Assembly: GCF_001316265.1 (NCBI RefSeq)
Contig: NZ_BBDN01000008.1
Location: 62,001-126,000 of the forward strand
From: Vulcanisaeta sp. JCM 16159
GTDB taxonomy: Archaea > Thermoproteota > Thermoprotei > Thermoproteales > Thermocladiaceae
DNA: 64,000 nt
Direction of reading: 5' to 3'
The notes under the pieces were generated by a model. That model had not been told where the DNA came from, made no database searches, and worked only from the letters and a program-made list of their open reading frames with translations. The position numbers and the translations under genes were made by a program. Below are positions 20,168 through 30,072 of this stretch, piece after piece (the stretch's first letter is position 1; each line of letters begins with the position of its first letter).

Positions 20168-21296
20168 AGTAGTGGAAATGGTTCAATCTCCTCAAGCTTC
20201 TCCGGGTCAACACGTAGCCTACCCATGACTGCCTCCTCAAAATAATCAGTGGTGACAAGGGCATTGGCTATACCCTCCTTAAGGTTAAATTCCTTAACCA
20301 CGCCAAAACCTGCCAGGAAGCCCCTACGCATTAAGCCAATGAATATATTGCTAAATAGCCTAGAAGGCACCTTAACCACGCCACCATGCCTAGTGACTTC
20401 AGCCACATTATCGATTACGTAATGACCACAATTATTAATCACACACTCAATCGCCGAGTTTCCAATGAGCTTGTCCAACCCTATATTGACACTAATTAAC
20501 TCACCACTTAAGTACCTACGTAAGGCCTGATTCCTCAGAAATCTCCTCTCGTCAGGAGTCCTAGGCCTCACGTACTTTGACCTAGAGATATTAATCACCT
20601 TAACGCCTGATCGCAGGTGTAAGTTAATGCCTATGGACACGACGTAGTCCGCACCGACGGCATCAACCACGTTTCTAATCAACTCAATACCTCCATCCCC
20701 AACCCAGCCAGGCATGTCGATTAGCACGAGGCCAGGAGTCCTACTAAAGGCCTCCCTGACCATTGCACTAACCCCACTGATAAACCTACCAACGCATTGC
20801 ATGGGCTGTTACAACCAATAAAGAACCCGCTCATCATGTGCAGATCTTCGAGTGTCGGTGTTGGTAATCCAACACAGGAAAGCCCAATGACACCTGGAGG
20901 CCCTATTGATGACTGACCAACATCAGCGTCCACGACGCACGTACTTAAGCCCTTGGCTACGTGCCTATTCAATAGGTACGTTGTTAACGTGGTCTTACCA
21001 GAATCAATGTCACCGATTATTAAGGCGATACCCTCGAGGTTAATTCCATCCCAATCGCTTGGTATCGTATTACCATCAACATACCTAACAGAGCCACCAT
21101 TAACGGATAACGTGCATGAACCCCTGGCAAATATGGGTAGCGCCCTAAATCTCTCGACATTCAATGAACCACTTACGGGACAACCTAGCACCTCACATTG
21201 CCCGCTCATCACCGTTACCGTGGCAGGGCCCTCCACGATCAAAGTACCATCACTAAAACTCAGTGTTAATGAGCCCACGGGAAGCAACACATACAC
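20164..21296 (-). CDS. Clp1/Grc3-like polynucleotide 5'-kinase, frameshifted
   Basis: Predicted ATP-dependent kinase for RNA 5'-OH ends, homologous to Clp1 and Nol9/Grc3. The central P-loop domain shows ALIIGDIDSGKTTLTTYLLN and VVDADVGQSSIGPPGVIGL. The frame changes near 20800, joining SGFFIGCNSP to MQCVGRFISGVSAMVREAFSRTPGLVLIDMPGWVG, which holds the Walker-B-like Asp. The N-terminal beta-rich domain (LPVGSLTLSFSDGTLIVEGPATV) and C-terminal domain complete a protein of about 375 residues. The start is a GTG cluster at 21296/21290. It may act in tRNA intron or RNA repair pathways; this window also encodes Tpt1. Target RNA is not known. Confidence 0.87.
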
Positions 21297-21364
21297 ATGT
21301 TTAAGTGCTTTATTGCGAGGGCAATGGGAAAGGTAAAAATAGAAGTTCGGTATTTACGGCTGTA

Positions 21365-22087
21365 ATGAATGAATTAACGATAAGAAAGGCAATACCTAGT
21401 GACGTGGGGCAAGTAGTGAAATTCACGAGGAATACGTTTCAATGGGGTGATTACGTACCTAGGGCAATCAATGAGTGGATTAGCGAGGGCACGGCATACG
21501 TGGCGGTCATTAAGGATAGGGTAGTTGGCGTGATTAACATGGTATTAATCAGGGAAATGAGTACTGCATGGCTGGAGGGAATTCGAGTACACCCTAATTA
21601 CAGGAGGATGGGTATTGGTAAGGCATTAACTGAGTACGTACTCGGCGAGGCCGTGAGAAGCGGTATCAAGTATGCAATGTTAATGATCGCTGACTGGAAT
21701 GAACCAAGCCAACGCCTGGCAAGGTCCCTGGGATTCCACGAAGTAATGACTCTATTCACGGGCATAGCAAGGCCGAGCCAGGTAGGCACAGTCCGTGGAG
21801 AAGCGATGCGGGAAGTAATTAGAAATGCGTTAAGGAGAACCAATGGTTATTTCTGCACGACAAAGAGGCATTGGATGTGTACGAGAGCCACCGAGGATTT
21901 CGTAATGACTATGATAGACGAAGTGTACATTGGCAGGGGTATAGGCCTTGGTGAATTCTCCGTGGGGCCACCAACAACGCCCACCAAAACCGAGGTATTA
22001 GCTACGGAGAATGGCGATTTCGAGAATTACTACGGCAGGTTCATAGTCTACGAGAAAGAACTAAGCCAAGCACAGGCAAAAGCTTAA
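21365..22087 (+). CDS. GNAT-family N-acetyltransferase with C-terminal extension
   Basis: The N-terminal 150 residues form a GNAT domain: NELTIRKAIPSDVGQVVKFTRNTF, then GIRVHPNYRRMGIGKALTEYVLGEA with the acetyl-CoA loop and ADWNEPSQRLARSLGF. About 90 further residues follow, including CTTKRHWMCTRATEDFV and a region resembling a second, degenerate domain. ATG 21365 is preferred because GTAAAAATAG lies about 26 nt before it. Substrate unknown. Its last codons and stop overlap the TATA element of the downstream tRNA-Ala gene. Confidence 0.83.
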   Translation: MNELTIRKAIPSDVGQVVKFTRNTFQWGDYVPRAINEWISEGTAYVAVIKDRVVGVINMVLIREMSTAWLEGIRVHPNYRRMGIGKALTEYVLGEAVRSGIKYAMLMIADWNEPSQRLARSLGFHEVMTLFTGIARPSQVGTVRGEAMREVIRNALRRTNGYFCTTKRHWMCTRATEDFVMTMIDEVYIGRGIGLGEFSVGPPTTPTKTEVLATENGDFENYYGRFIVYEKELSQAQAKA

Positions 22088-22091
22088 ATTT
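22081..22091 (+). promoter_or_regulatory. TATA element of tRNA-Ala(UGC), overlapping the upstream stop codon
   Basis: AGCTTAAATTT is centred about 27 nt before the tRNA. The TAA inside it is the stop of the upstream acetyltransferase. The same AAAAGCTTAAATTT string precedes the second tRNA-Ala gene. Confidence 0.6.
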
Positions 22092-22112
22092 CTTGGTTCT
22101 CGGCTTTTCCTT

Positions 22113-22189
22113 GGGCCGGTAGTCTAGCCTGGAAGGATGCCCGCCTTGCACGCGGGAGATCCCGGGTTCAAATCCCGGCCGGTCCACCA
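22113..22189 (+). tRNA. tRNA-Ala (anticodon UGC), CCA encoded
   Basis: A complete cloverleaf is visible. Acceptor GGGCCGG pairs with CCGGTCC and contains the G3:U70 pair that defines alanine tRNA. The anticodon stem CCCGC/GCGGG encloses CTTGCAC, giving anticodon TGC. The T arm is CCGGG-TTCAAAT-CCCGG and the variable region is AGATC. A73 is followed by an encoded CCA ending at 22189. No intron. Confidence 0.97.
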
Positions 22190-22209
22190 CGCCATCACAT
22201 CCTCGGTCC

Positions 22210-22685
22210 TTACGAGATAACCTTCCTAGCCTCCCTAACCATCTCCTCTATCTTCGTCATACTCACCTTCACGTACTCAATCGTGTACTTTCTCTCATGG
22301 AATCCCCATACGTGTAGGTCGTATGCGGCGTTCCAGCCATCAAGTACCCAATAACCGAGTTCTTTCGCCAGGGTCTTACTGGCCATGCCGAGTAGGTACG
22401 TGTGCCACCTACCCTCCCTCATGAACTCCTGGTACTCGGGCGTTCTATACTTCTCGGCCAACGCCTTAACGCACTCCTCAGCAGCCTTGTAGAGCTTCTC
22501 ACTGGCTTGAACAGCATCACCTTTACCAACGTATTCCCTGGCCTCACTCAAGTATTTCTCGGCAATGCTATTCTTTCCCTCATACTTTCCTCAGGATCCC
22601 TCATGCTTAAAGCATCAAGCAGTAACTCAGTAACATCGACTCCCTTATCCATCAATTTCCTAATCAACTCCTCAACGCTAATCAT
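22210..22685 (-). CDS. PaREP1 family (HEPN-like) protein, frameshifted
   Basis: PaREP1 proteins were named from a repeated family in Pyrobaculum and are multiplied in Thermoproteales; the helical core is regarded as HEPN-like. Here YLSEAREYVGKGDAVQASEKLYKAAEECVKALAEKY and GYWVLDGWNAAYDLHVWGFHER are diagnostic. The first-frame N-terminus (MISVEELIRKLMDKGVDVTELLLDAL) switches frame at about 22575. The start ATG is at 22685. About 157 residues. HEPN proteins are often paired with a MNT nucleotidyltransferase; none is adjacent. It is convergent with the tRNA-Ala gene and divergent from the secreted-protein gene. Confidence 0.82.
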
Positions 22686-22702
22686 CAAATAAATCATATC
22701 GC

Positions 22703-22712
22703 CACCCAATAT
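22703..22712. promoter_or_regulatory. Palindromic TATA between two divergent genes
   Basis: AATATATAAATT lies 18-24 nt from the divergent starts at 22685 (minus) and 22727 (plus). Its near-symmetry could allow use in both directions. Confidence 0.3.
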
Positions 22713-22726
22713 ATAAATTCTCCATC

Positions 22727-24521
22727 ATGTATGAATGGGTCATCCCTCGGCCTCTCGATTCACCTCTTAAGAACACCCGAGTAAAAAAAATCCTAGTGGG
22801 AATAATGGGAGTGATGGTTATGGCTTGGGTCAAAGTCGTAACACTCGTAATGCTCACCCTGGCCCTTTCATTAATAGTAATCGTACTGGTAAGCCTAGGG
22901 CAGCAACCCACGCTTTATAGGTCCTGGACCTACTCGCCGGTTAAGGGTGTTACTGAGGATTACGCCATCTATAGGGTTGGGGCCAACGGAATTAATTACT
23001 CAAGGGTGGTAATAAGTATTGAATCCGTAGGCGGCTCACCGCTGAGTAATGCCTCGGTCACCGTATTCGCCCTAACGCCCTACCACATAATCCCCGTTGG
23101 GTTATTCGAGGCTCCAGAGTAATCATACCCATGGACTCCCCTGGCATTGCTACGCAGTGGGTAGGTGGGTCTCCTGGATGTTGAGGAGCACCTGGCACTC
23201 GCTACAGCCTGGGTTGTACACGGCATTGCTGGTCTTTGTTACGTACCAAACACCGCGTGGGGTCTACATCAAGGCATTCACGGTACCGTACGCACCTGCA
23301 TCGTTATACATCGGCAATGAGTCCTACTTAATAACAGTCAATGTTGAGATAAACACATCAGCGCCACCCAACATACCCATGAATCGACTAAGGCTGTTGG
23401 GCCGGCAATTAGAGGGCCTACGCTCGTATTAACGAATAACACGGACCAACCCGGCCAATTATACGACTGCATAGGACAAGCGCCATATTACGCACCCGGC
23501 ACTACATTAACAGCCAGTGGATTTTTAGCTCTGACAAACTGCACGGGTTATAACGGGACAATACCACTGCTATGGGTCTCATGGAGTCAAAGTGTGGTTA
23601 GCGCATTAAGTGGAGGTACTGTTAATCTGGGACTTAATATACAATCATCATCCTCAGAACCATTCTCCCTATACGCTGAGGAGTTAGAGACAAGCAGTGG
23701 GCAGGTAATAGCCTACGCGGTTGGTTCCACATATAGCTCATCATCGTTTTATTTATATGTACCAGGTACGTCTCCTGGCGAGTTTGGAGTCAATATTAAG
23801 GGACCTGGCATTTACTATATAGGCGCGCCTGGCGCTTATGGTATGGCCCAATACCAATACTGGTATTGCGTTGACTATGATGCAACTGCCGCAGAATGCC
23901 TTGAATATGCACCTACGAATCAGTATTTCTATTATGTCATAGGGCTTAATATGCAGGGACAAGCCGTAACAGGTCTTGATACCGGTAACGGCCCAGTATC
24001 AGCCATATTTCAGTTCCTAAGTTACTACGGCTTGAGCTACCAACGCCTGTATATTCAGGGTGTACGATAAATAATCAAGGTAATTACGACTTCTACTTCC
24101 CCAACGGTACTTTAGAAGTTAATGTTCCATTAGAGGCGGAATACATAGCCAATGTATTTAATGTACCAATACTTGAAGTCATATCTACGTTAGCCTCCGC
24201 CGTTGAGGGTGGCGTGGTTGTCGAGACCATAGTTGAGACAGGCGGATTACCGACATAGGCTCAGTGGCTCATTAATGTTCTTTCAAGTATGGGCCAGATG
24301 ACTAATTTACAGCAGTCCGGAACAACAGCCCCCGAATATTACTATGTATGGCCCAACCAAGCCAGATCGGTCAGTACGTCTATTATAATGTCGTTCCCGG
24401 CATTAGCTATGTGAATTATAACGGCCAAACCTATGCGGTCCCAACGCCTGGTGTTGAGCTCAATGAGACCTGGGCCGGTGGTCAATTAGCCCAGGGGTGT
24501 CCGCCAACGTACCTTGGTTAA
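22727..24521 (+). CDS. Large secreted or surface-anchored protein, multiply frameshifted
   Basis: I do not recognise a family. An N-terminal hydrophobic helix (VVTLVMLTLALSLIVIVLVSLG) acts as signal or anchor; the rest is Ser/Thr/Tyr/Gly-rich and extracellular in character with many N-glycosylation sequons. Segments that follow each other in different frames include SWTYSPVKGVTEDYAIYRVGANGINYSR, PGLYTALLVFVTYQTPRGVYIKAFTVPYAP, TLTASGFLALTNCTGYNGTIPLLWVSW, VNIKGPGIYYIGAPGAYGMAQYQYWYC and, at the end, QYVYYNVVPGISYVNYNGQTYAVP. At least five frame changes and one in-frame TAG (about 24257) interrupt it. Total about 590 residues. The true start may be the internal methionine at about 22820 (MAWVKVV). 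Possibly an S-layer-associated or pilin-like surface protein; role unknown. Confidence 0.6.
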
Positions 24522-24592
24522 TACTGCTGATGATTATGTAAATTTATAAAATTATAATGCCCGTTAATTCCTAGTGGGCAGTGTTTCCCTGA

Positions 24593-24919
24593 GTGATATA
24601 TGGACGTTGTATCACGGTTTATGAATACAGCGTATTAGTTAAGTTATGTACCTCAACTACGGTGTTATTGATTGTCCTATCCCTCCTTTTGATAGCATTT
24701 AACTTCTTAATTAGCATTATAGTCATTGCGATCATTCTCTCATTCTCGGAGTTATACCATAGGGAGTTGAGGGTTGATAGGATCGTCATGGTTAGGCACG
24801 GCAGATACTACATGGTTAACTTCATATGTGGTAATGAGATTATTAGGGCTCGGGCTAACTTGACTACGGCCTCGAAGATAGCATCGCTGGTTAAGGTGCC
24901 CGTTGACTTTCACCAGTAA
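24593..24919 (+). CDS. Small membrane protein of unknown function
   Basis: 108 residues with one long or two short hydrophobic segments (TTVLLIVLSLLLIAFNFLISIIVIAIILSF) and then a soluble tail (ELRVDRIVMVRHGRYYMVNFICGNEIIRARANLTTASKIASLV) that reads as a small beta-rich domain. GTG start at 24593; the A/T-rich AATTTATAAAATTATAATG about 45 nt upstream is the nearest promoter-like sequence, so a short leader may exist. No family recognised. Confidence 0.6.
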   Translation: MIYGRCITVYEYSVLVKLCTSTTVLLIVLSLLLIAFNFLISIIVIAIILSFSELYHRELRVDRIVMVRHGRYYMVNFICGNEIIRARANLTTASKIASLVKVPVDFHQ

Positions 24920-24951
24920 CGCTTACATAGGCGCTTTAATAACTCTAGGCA

Positions 24952-26541
24952 ATGGTTAATGGTTTTGTCTTGTTTAATGGGTTGGTTTATCCATCATTCA
25001 AGCCTCTGGTTAGGGCTGAGGCCATGGTCGTTATTGGTGATAGGGTTGCCTATGTCGGTGATGAAACAAGGGCTTTGAGGATTGCGGATGCCTCGGGCTT
25101 GAGGAAGTGGACTTAAAGGGCCGTGTTGTGATGCCGGGATTTATCGATGCCCATGCGCACTTGGACTCGATAGGCATTAACCTGGCGACGCTGGATTTAA
25201 GGGGTATTGATAGTATTGAGGAGTTGAAGAGTAGGCTTAGGGAGTATGTGAAGAGTGTTAAGACCAGGTGGGTGATGGGTAGGGGTTGGGATCAGGAATT
25301 GTTTAGGGAGAGGCGTTGGCCTAGTAGGCTCGACATCGATGAGGTGGTCAGCGATAGACCCGTCATGTTAGTTAGGGTCTGTGGCCACGCCGCCGTGCTT
25401 AACACAAGGGCTATGGAGTTAACCGGTCTCTTAAATGCGGTGGATAGGGATGTGATTAGGGATGAGAGGGGTAATGCCACGGGCGTAATTATTGAGCAGG
25501 CGTTGAATAAGGTTGAGGAGTTGGTGAGGGACTCGTACACACTTGATGATTATAGGGAGTTCATGATGAACTCCATGAAATACGCAGCATCGCTTGGTGT
25601 CACTACCGTGGGCTTCGTATCCGTAGACCTAAAAAGCCTACAATCACTGATAATGATTGAGAGGGAACTCGGTAATTTACCGGTTAGGGTTAGGGCTTAC
25701 CTAAATCCATTCGACCATGGGATTGACATCATCGAGTCACTGAGGCAGCTCGTTAAGCTTGTTGGTCTAGGCTTCGGCTCTCAGTACCTGAGGATTAATG
25801 GTATTAAGGTTATCGCCGACGGTTCGCTTGGAGCTAGGACCGCCTGGTTGTCGAGACCGTACAACGATGATCCAGGTAATTCCGGCAGGCCGAATTACAG
25901 TTTTGACGAGTTGATGAGTATTGCTAGGAGGAGTAGTGAGGCTGGTCTTCAACTTGCTATTCATGGTATTGGGGATAGGATGGTTGAGGTAATACTCGAT
26001 ATTTACGGTAAGCTAGGCGATGCCCAAGTACTTAGGCACAGGATTAAACACGTCTCAGTCCTCAGGGAGGACCTAGTGAGGAGGATTAGGGAGCTTGGTA
26101 TCGTATTGGCTGTTCAGCCTCACTTCGTAATTAGTGATTGGTGGGTTATGGATAGGGTTGGTGCTGATAGGGCTAGGTACGTGTACCCATTCAAGACGTT
26201 GATTGATAATGGCGTAATGCTCGGCTTCAGCACGGACGCACCAGTCGAGCCACTAAACCCATGGGAGACGGTGTATGCGGCGGTTACCAGGGGTTGCTAT
26301 GAGGGTATAGAGCTGTGTAAGTACACGGAGAATGAGAGGGTAGGCGTGGCAGACGCACTTCATTACTACACATACGGCTCTGCATATCTACTCCGTGAGG
26401 AGAATGGCTTGGAAGCTCGAGCCAGGTTACCCCGCCGACTTCATAATAATTGATAAAGACCCACTAGGCATAAGCGATAAGGAGCTAAGAAACATAAAGA
26501 TATTAGAAACATACGTGGGAGGACAAAGAGTGTATCCATAG
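24952..26541 (+). CDS. Amidohydrolase, YtcJ-like (amidohydrolase 3 family), frameshifted
   Basis: Metal-dependent hydrolase with a TIM-barrel. The metal site begins MPGFIDAHAHLDSIGINL (HxH); the bridging region, LQLAIHGIGDRMVEVIL and HRIKHVSVL supply further histidines; FSTDAPVEPLNPWETVYAAVTRG holds the catalytic Asp. Frame changes are needed at about 25100 (joining the N-terminal beta domain, NGFVLFNGLVYPSFKPLVRAEAM, to DLKGRVVMPGF) and at about 26405 (restoring GKLEPGYPADFIIIDKDPL, the usual C-terminus, and a stop at 26541). About 528 residues, normal for YtcJ. Substrates of this group are mostly unknown. Confidence 0.9.
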
Positions 26542-26546
26542 CCTCA

Positions 26547-27684
26547 TTAAAATGCAGCCCTCTCCTGCACAGTTCCCTGTATTAACCTTCCCTCCTTAAA
26601 CCTGCTCAGTCTTAATATGTCTTTGAATGTCCTCACTTTCCCATACTTTATTAATTCCGTGACCATTAGGGCGAAGGCCGGCGCCAACTTAAAGCCATGA
26701 CCACTCAAGCCAACAACCACTATTAAGTCCTTAACCGGCTCATCAATTATAGGCATCCAGTCAGGGGTGACGTCGTATAAACCCCTCCAGCCACCCAGGT
26801 ACTTGGCGTTTATGAACCACGGCATTCTCTTGGCGGCATTCTCCATCACGTTAACGGCATAATCAAACTCAGGTTCAGCCAATGGATTGAAGTTGTCCGG
26901 GTCAGGCCAGGCATCCTCTGGTGGGTACAGTAGGCCCATTAAACCGTAGCGAGAGCCCTCGGGCCTTATGTAGAAGTTGTTCACGTAATCAAACACGTTA
27001 GGCAGTGACCTGCCTATTTCGACCCTAATCACCCTCTCAATGATGTTCTTGATCGGCAGGTTTAGTTGCGGTAGTAGTTTTTGAGTCCAAACGTTGGTTG
27101 CAATAATGTAGTGATTAGTCCTCACAACCTCACCACTATTAATGAGCCTCACGCCAGCTACCTCATTACCCTTAAATTCGACTTGGGCTCATCAATCACA
27201 AACTCAACACCCAACTCCCTAGCCCTATTCATTACGGTGTTTGTGTATAGGCCCGTATCAACATAGCCGGCATCCTCCTCGTAAACGCCAACCTCACCCC
27301 ACGTAGTGCTGGCGTTAAGTGCTTCACGTACCTCATCACCACTTAATAATCGAACATTAGCGCCAATACTACGTAGCATATCAAAGGTTCTCCTCATGCC
27401 GGTCTCATCATTACTAATAACCAGGAGGCCCGTCTTCGTAAATACGTTAACGCCAAATTCCCTCTCAAAGTTCATGAAAAAGCTATGACTGTAATGCGAC
27501 ATTCGAGCCACATCCTCATTGGCGTAATAACTCCTAATGAGCCTAGGGAATAAGCCGTCATTCCCTGGGCAACCCCACGCTTATCAATCACCAAAACCCT
27601 AAAGCCCTCCTTAGCGAGGTAATACGCCGTCGTCGCTCCCGTGGAACCTGCACCAATCACAGCAACATCGAATGCCTTATTCAT
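26547..27684 (-). CDS. FAD-dependent oxidoreductase, DAO family (glycine/sarcosine oxidase-like), frameshifted
   Basis: The dinucleotide-binding start is FDVAVIGAGSTGATTAYYLAKEGFRVLVIDK. The frame changes at about 27565, giving GLFPRLIRSYYANEDVARMSHYSHSFF, and at about 27170, joining FVIDEPKSNLRV to EFKGNEVAGVRLINSGE. The C-terminus carries the second FAD signature, LIVVVGLSGHGFKLAPAFALMVTELI, plus GGWRGLYDVTPDWMPIID typical of sarcosine oxidase and dimethylglycine dehydrogenase relatives. About 379 residues. It is convergent with the amidohydrolase and divergent from the molybdopterin enzyme. Substrate not determined. Confidence 0.88.
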
Positions 27685-27714
27685 GGCTAATCCTCACTTA
27701 GCGCTGGGAATCAG

Positions 27715-27722
27715 TTTATAAT
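27715..27722 (+). promoter_or_regulatory. TATA element of the molybdopterin oxidoreductase gene
   Basis: TTTATAAT centred about 24-26 nt before ATG 27741 supports that methionine as a leaderless start over the GTG at 27729. Confidence 0.5.
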
Positions 27723-27740
27723 TAGTACGTGACTGATCAC

Positions 27741-29525
27741 ATGATTAATATGGTAATTGCATGCACGAGGGATTGCTACGACACATGCATATTTGACGAG
27801 AACTACAAGCCACTTAATATATTCCCAATTAACGGCCTCACATGTGCTAGGGGTAGGGCCGACCTAATCAGGAATGAGAGGAATAGGGTTACTTCAGCCT
27901 ATATAGACGGTAAGGAGGTTAGTATCGATGATGCCATTAAATACGTGGCAAAATTACTCAGAGAGGCCATAAAGAGGAATCCAGCAAGGATACTACGTAC
28001 AGACTACGATGGAAATCAGGGATTACTCACGTGGTATTTTCCAGACAGGTTATTTAATGTGATTGGGGCTTCACAGACTGATAGGTCGATATGCTCCGCT
28101 GAGGGTCATGCAGCCATTAAGGCGCATTACGGCACTAGTATGGGCGCTTTGCCGGAGGATTTCATTAAATACAAAGCTGCCGTGTTCTGGGCGTTCCCAG
28201 CTAGTGTGTCAGCGCCGCACATATGGGCCTTATTTATTAAGAAGTTTAAGGTGGCTATTGATGTTAGGCTTAGCGACACGGCCAGGAAGTCGGATAAGGC
28301 GGTTATAGTTAGACCTGGCACTGACGTGTTTCTAGCCATAGGCATTATTAAGGTGCTGATTGAGGAGGGCCTTGTCGAGGGTAAGGTCAGGCACTTCGAG
28401 GAGTTGGCAGACTACGTTGGGAGGTTTTCGCTTGATTACTTGTCAAGGGTTAGTGGTGTGTCTGTTGATGGCATTAGGTGGCTTGCTGAGTTTTACCATG
28501 ATTATAAGCCATTAACACTGATTGGCTTTGCTCTCGGTCGTTCCTTAAATGGTGGTGATGCCATAGGCATGATCTCGCTGATCCCAGCCCTGGTCGGTCT
28601 TGAGAGGGGTTATTACTACTCGAACTCCCTGGGTTGGGGAATAGACTTTGATTACCTTAGGGGTCTTCACATGGCTAGGTCATCCAGGGTTATACATGGC
28701 TGACTTTGGGGATTATATTGAGCGGGGTGAGGTTGATCTTGTGTATGTCTGGAATGAGAACCCCGTGGTTACCCTACCAGGTGGTGACAAGCTGATTGAG
28801 GCTGCCCGCGAGGGTAGGGTTACCTTAATTGTTCATGACCCGTATTGGTCTGAAACGGCTAAGCTTGCTAATGTCGTTATCCCAGCGCCGACATTTCTCG
28901 AGAAGTATGACGTGATTTATAGTTATTGGCATGATTACCTGGTTTACAACGAACCAATTAAATCCCCTAAGGGTATAACGGAGGTTGACTTAATACGTAG
29001 GTTAGCTAAGGAGCTTGAGGTCTCTCATCCACTGCTCCTTGAGGATCCCTGGGAAGCCGTGGATAAGGCCATAAGGCTACTGGCGCTACTTTAGAGGAGC
29101 TTAGGGAGAGGAAAATCGTTAAGGTAAAGCCGAGGTATTTACCCGCAAACGAGCCCGATGCACTCCCATTGCCTAATCCCGTAGAGCCTAGCGAATTAAG
29201 TAACAATGAGGTTCACCTAGTCTTTACCTCGCACCCGCTTTACACTAATACGCAATTCCGCGAGGTTTACGGTGATTTGGAGCCCGTGGTTTATACCCAT
29301 GATTATGAGGGTATTGTTATCCTAGAGAATGAGTTTGGCAACATCAGGGTTAGGGCCGTTAAGGACAGTAATGTGCCTCCTGGTGTGGCGTTAATTTATA
29401 AAAGTAGCCTTATTGACCTTGATGGCAAGCCTATAAACGCAATCACGGGTCGTGTTAAGGGCAAATACGCAGGTACGCCACTGCTTAATGGTGTTAAGGT
29501 TAGGGTTAGGGTCGTGGATAAATAA
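27741..29525 (+). CDS. Molybdopterin (bis-MGD) oxidoreductase, DMSO-reductase superfamily, frameshifted
   Basis: Mo- or W-containing catalytic subunit. The N-terminal cysteines in [14 protein letters not shown] with a later CARGR give the CxxxCxxxC...C site for a [4Fe-4S] cluster. The cofactor-binding regions include [39 protein letters not shown] and [17 protein letters not shown]. The frame changes at about 28698 (HMARSSRVI to [15 protein letters not shown]) and at about 29085 (into [24 protein letters not shown]). The C-terminal domain ends VRVRVVDK. About 595 residues without a Tat signal, so probably cytoplasmic. No electron-transfer subunit is adjacent. Formate dehydrogenase-like or another reductase activity cannot be told. 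Confidence 0.87.
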
Positions 29526-29672
29526 CGTATATTTTTATCAACTTATTATTGGTCATTTAAGTTATTTGTACATTATTTGTGGTAATCATTAAGTCATCAT
29601 TACGGTATTTTCCCGTATTGAATTATTATTTTTATAGACATATTTTTAAGCAATGTCCATTAATGAGATGAA

Positions 29673-30071
29673 ATGGTCGTAGAGTTGGCTAAGGGATACA
29701 CCAGGAATTTGAGGAGATTTTTAAGGAAGTTAAACATAATAGTGGGTAGATGTTTTGATGAATTCGAGTTTACCTCATTGTTGAGGAGCATCAATACTAA
29801 GTATGATGAATATTGGTTGTTAGGGTGGAAGGAACATAAAGTGAGTGATAACTCATCATCTTTTGTATTAACACTTATTGATAAGGATGATAGGGAATAC
29901 GTGATTAGAATCTACGTTAGTATTGGTACCATAAACATGGTACTCCCTGCGAATCAATTGCACCTAACTGACGAGACTACGGGCATAACAATGCTGGTTA
30001 ATGGAAACACCATTAATATATCAGGCAGGGTCCTCTGCATCACTAATATTAGAATTAAAGCGATGAATTAG
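29673..30071 (+). CDS. Hypothetical protein, 132 residues
   Basis: Not recognised. The N-terminus is basic and helical (KGYTRNLRRFLRKLNIIVGRCFDEFEF); the remainder looks like a beta-sandwich or barrel (SSFVLTLIDKDDREYVIRIYVSIGTINMVLPANQL, then GITMLVNGNTINISGRVLCITNIRIK). No signal peptide. ATG 29673 lies about 26 nt after TTTTTATAGACATATTTTTAAG. The A/T-rich region upstream (29526-29672) holds only promoter-like sequence. Confidence 0.6.
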   Translation: MVVELAKGYTRNLRRFLRKLNIIVGRCFDEFEFTSLLRSINTKYDEYWLLGWKEHKVSDNSSSFVLTLIDKDDREYVIRIYVSIGTINMVLPANQLHLTDETTGITMLVNGNTINISGRVLCITNIRIKAMN

Positions 30072-30072
30072 T

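Noticed and set aside
24240-24262. In-frame TAG as a possible recoded codon (pyrrolysine)
   Set aside because: Thermoproteales are not known to use pyrrolysine, the gene already has several indels, and TAG is used as a normal stop elsewhere in the window.
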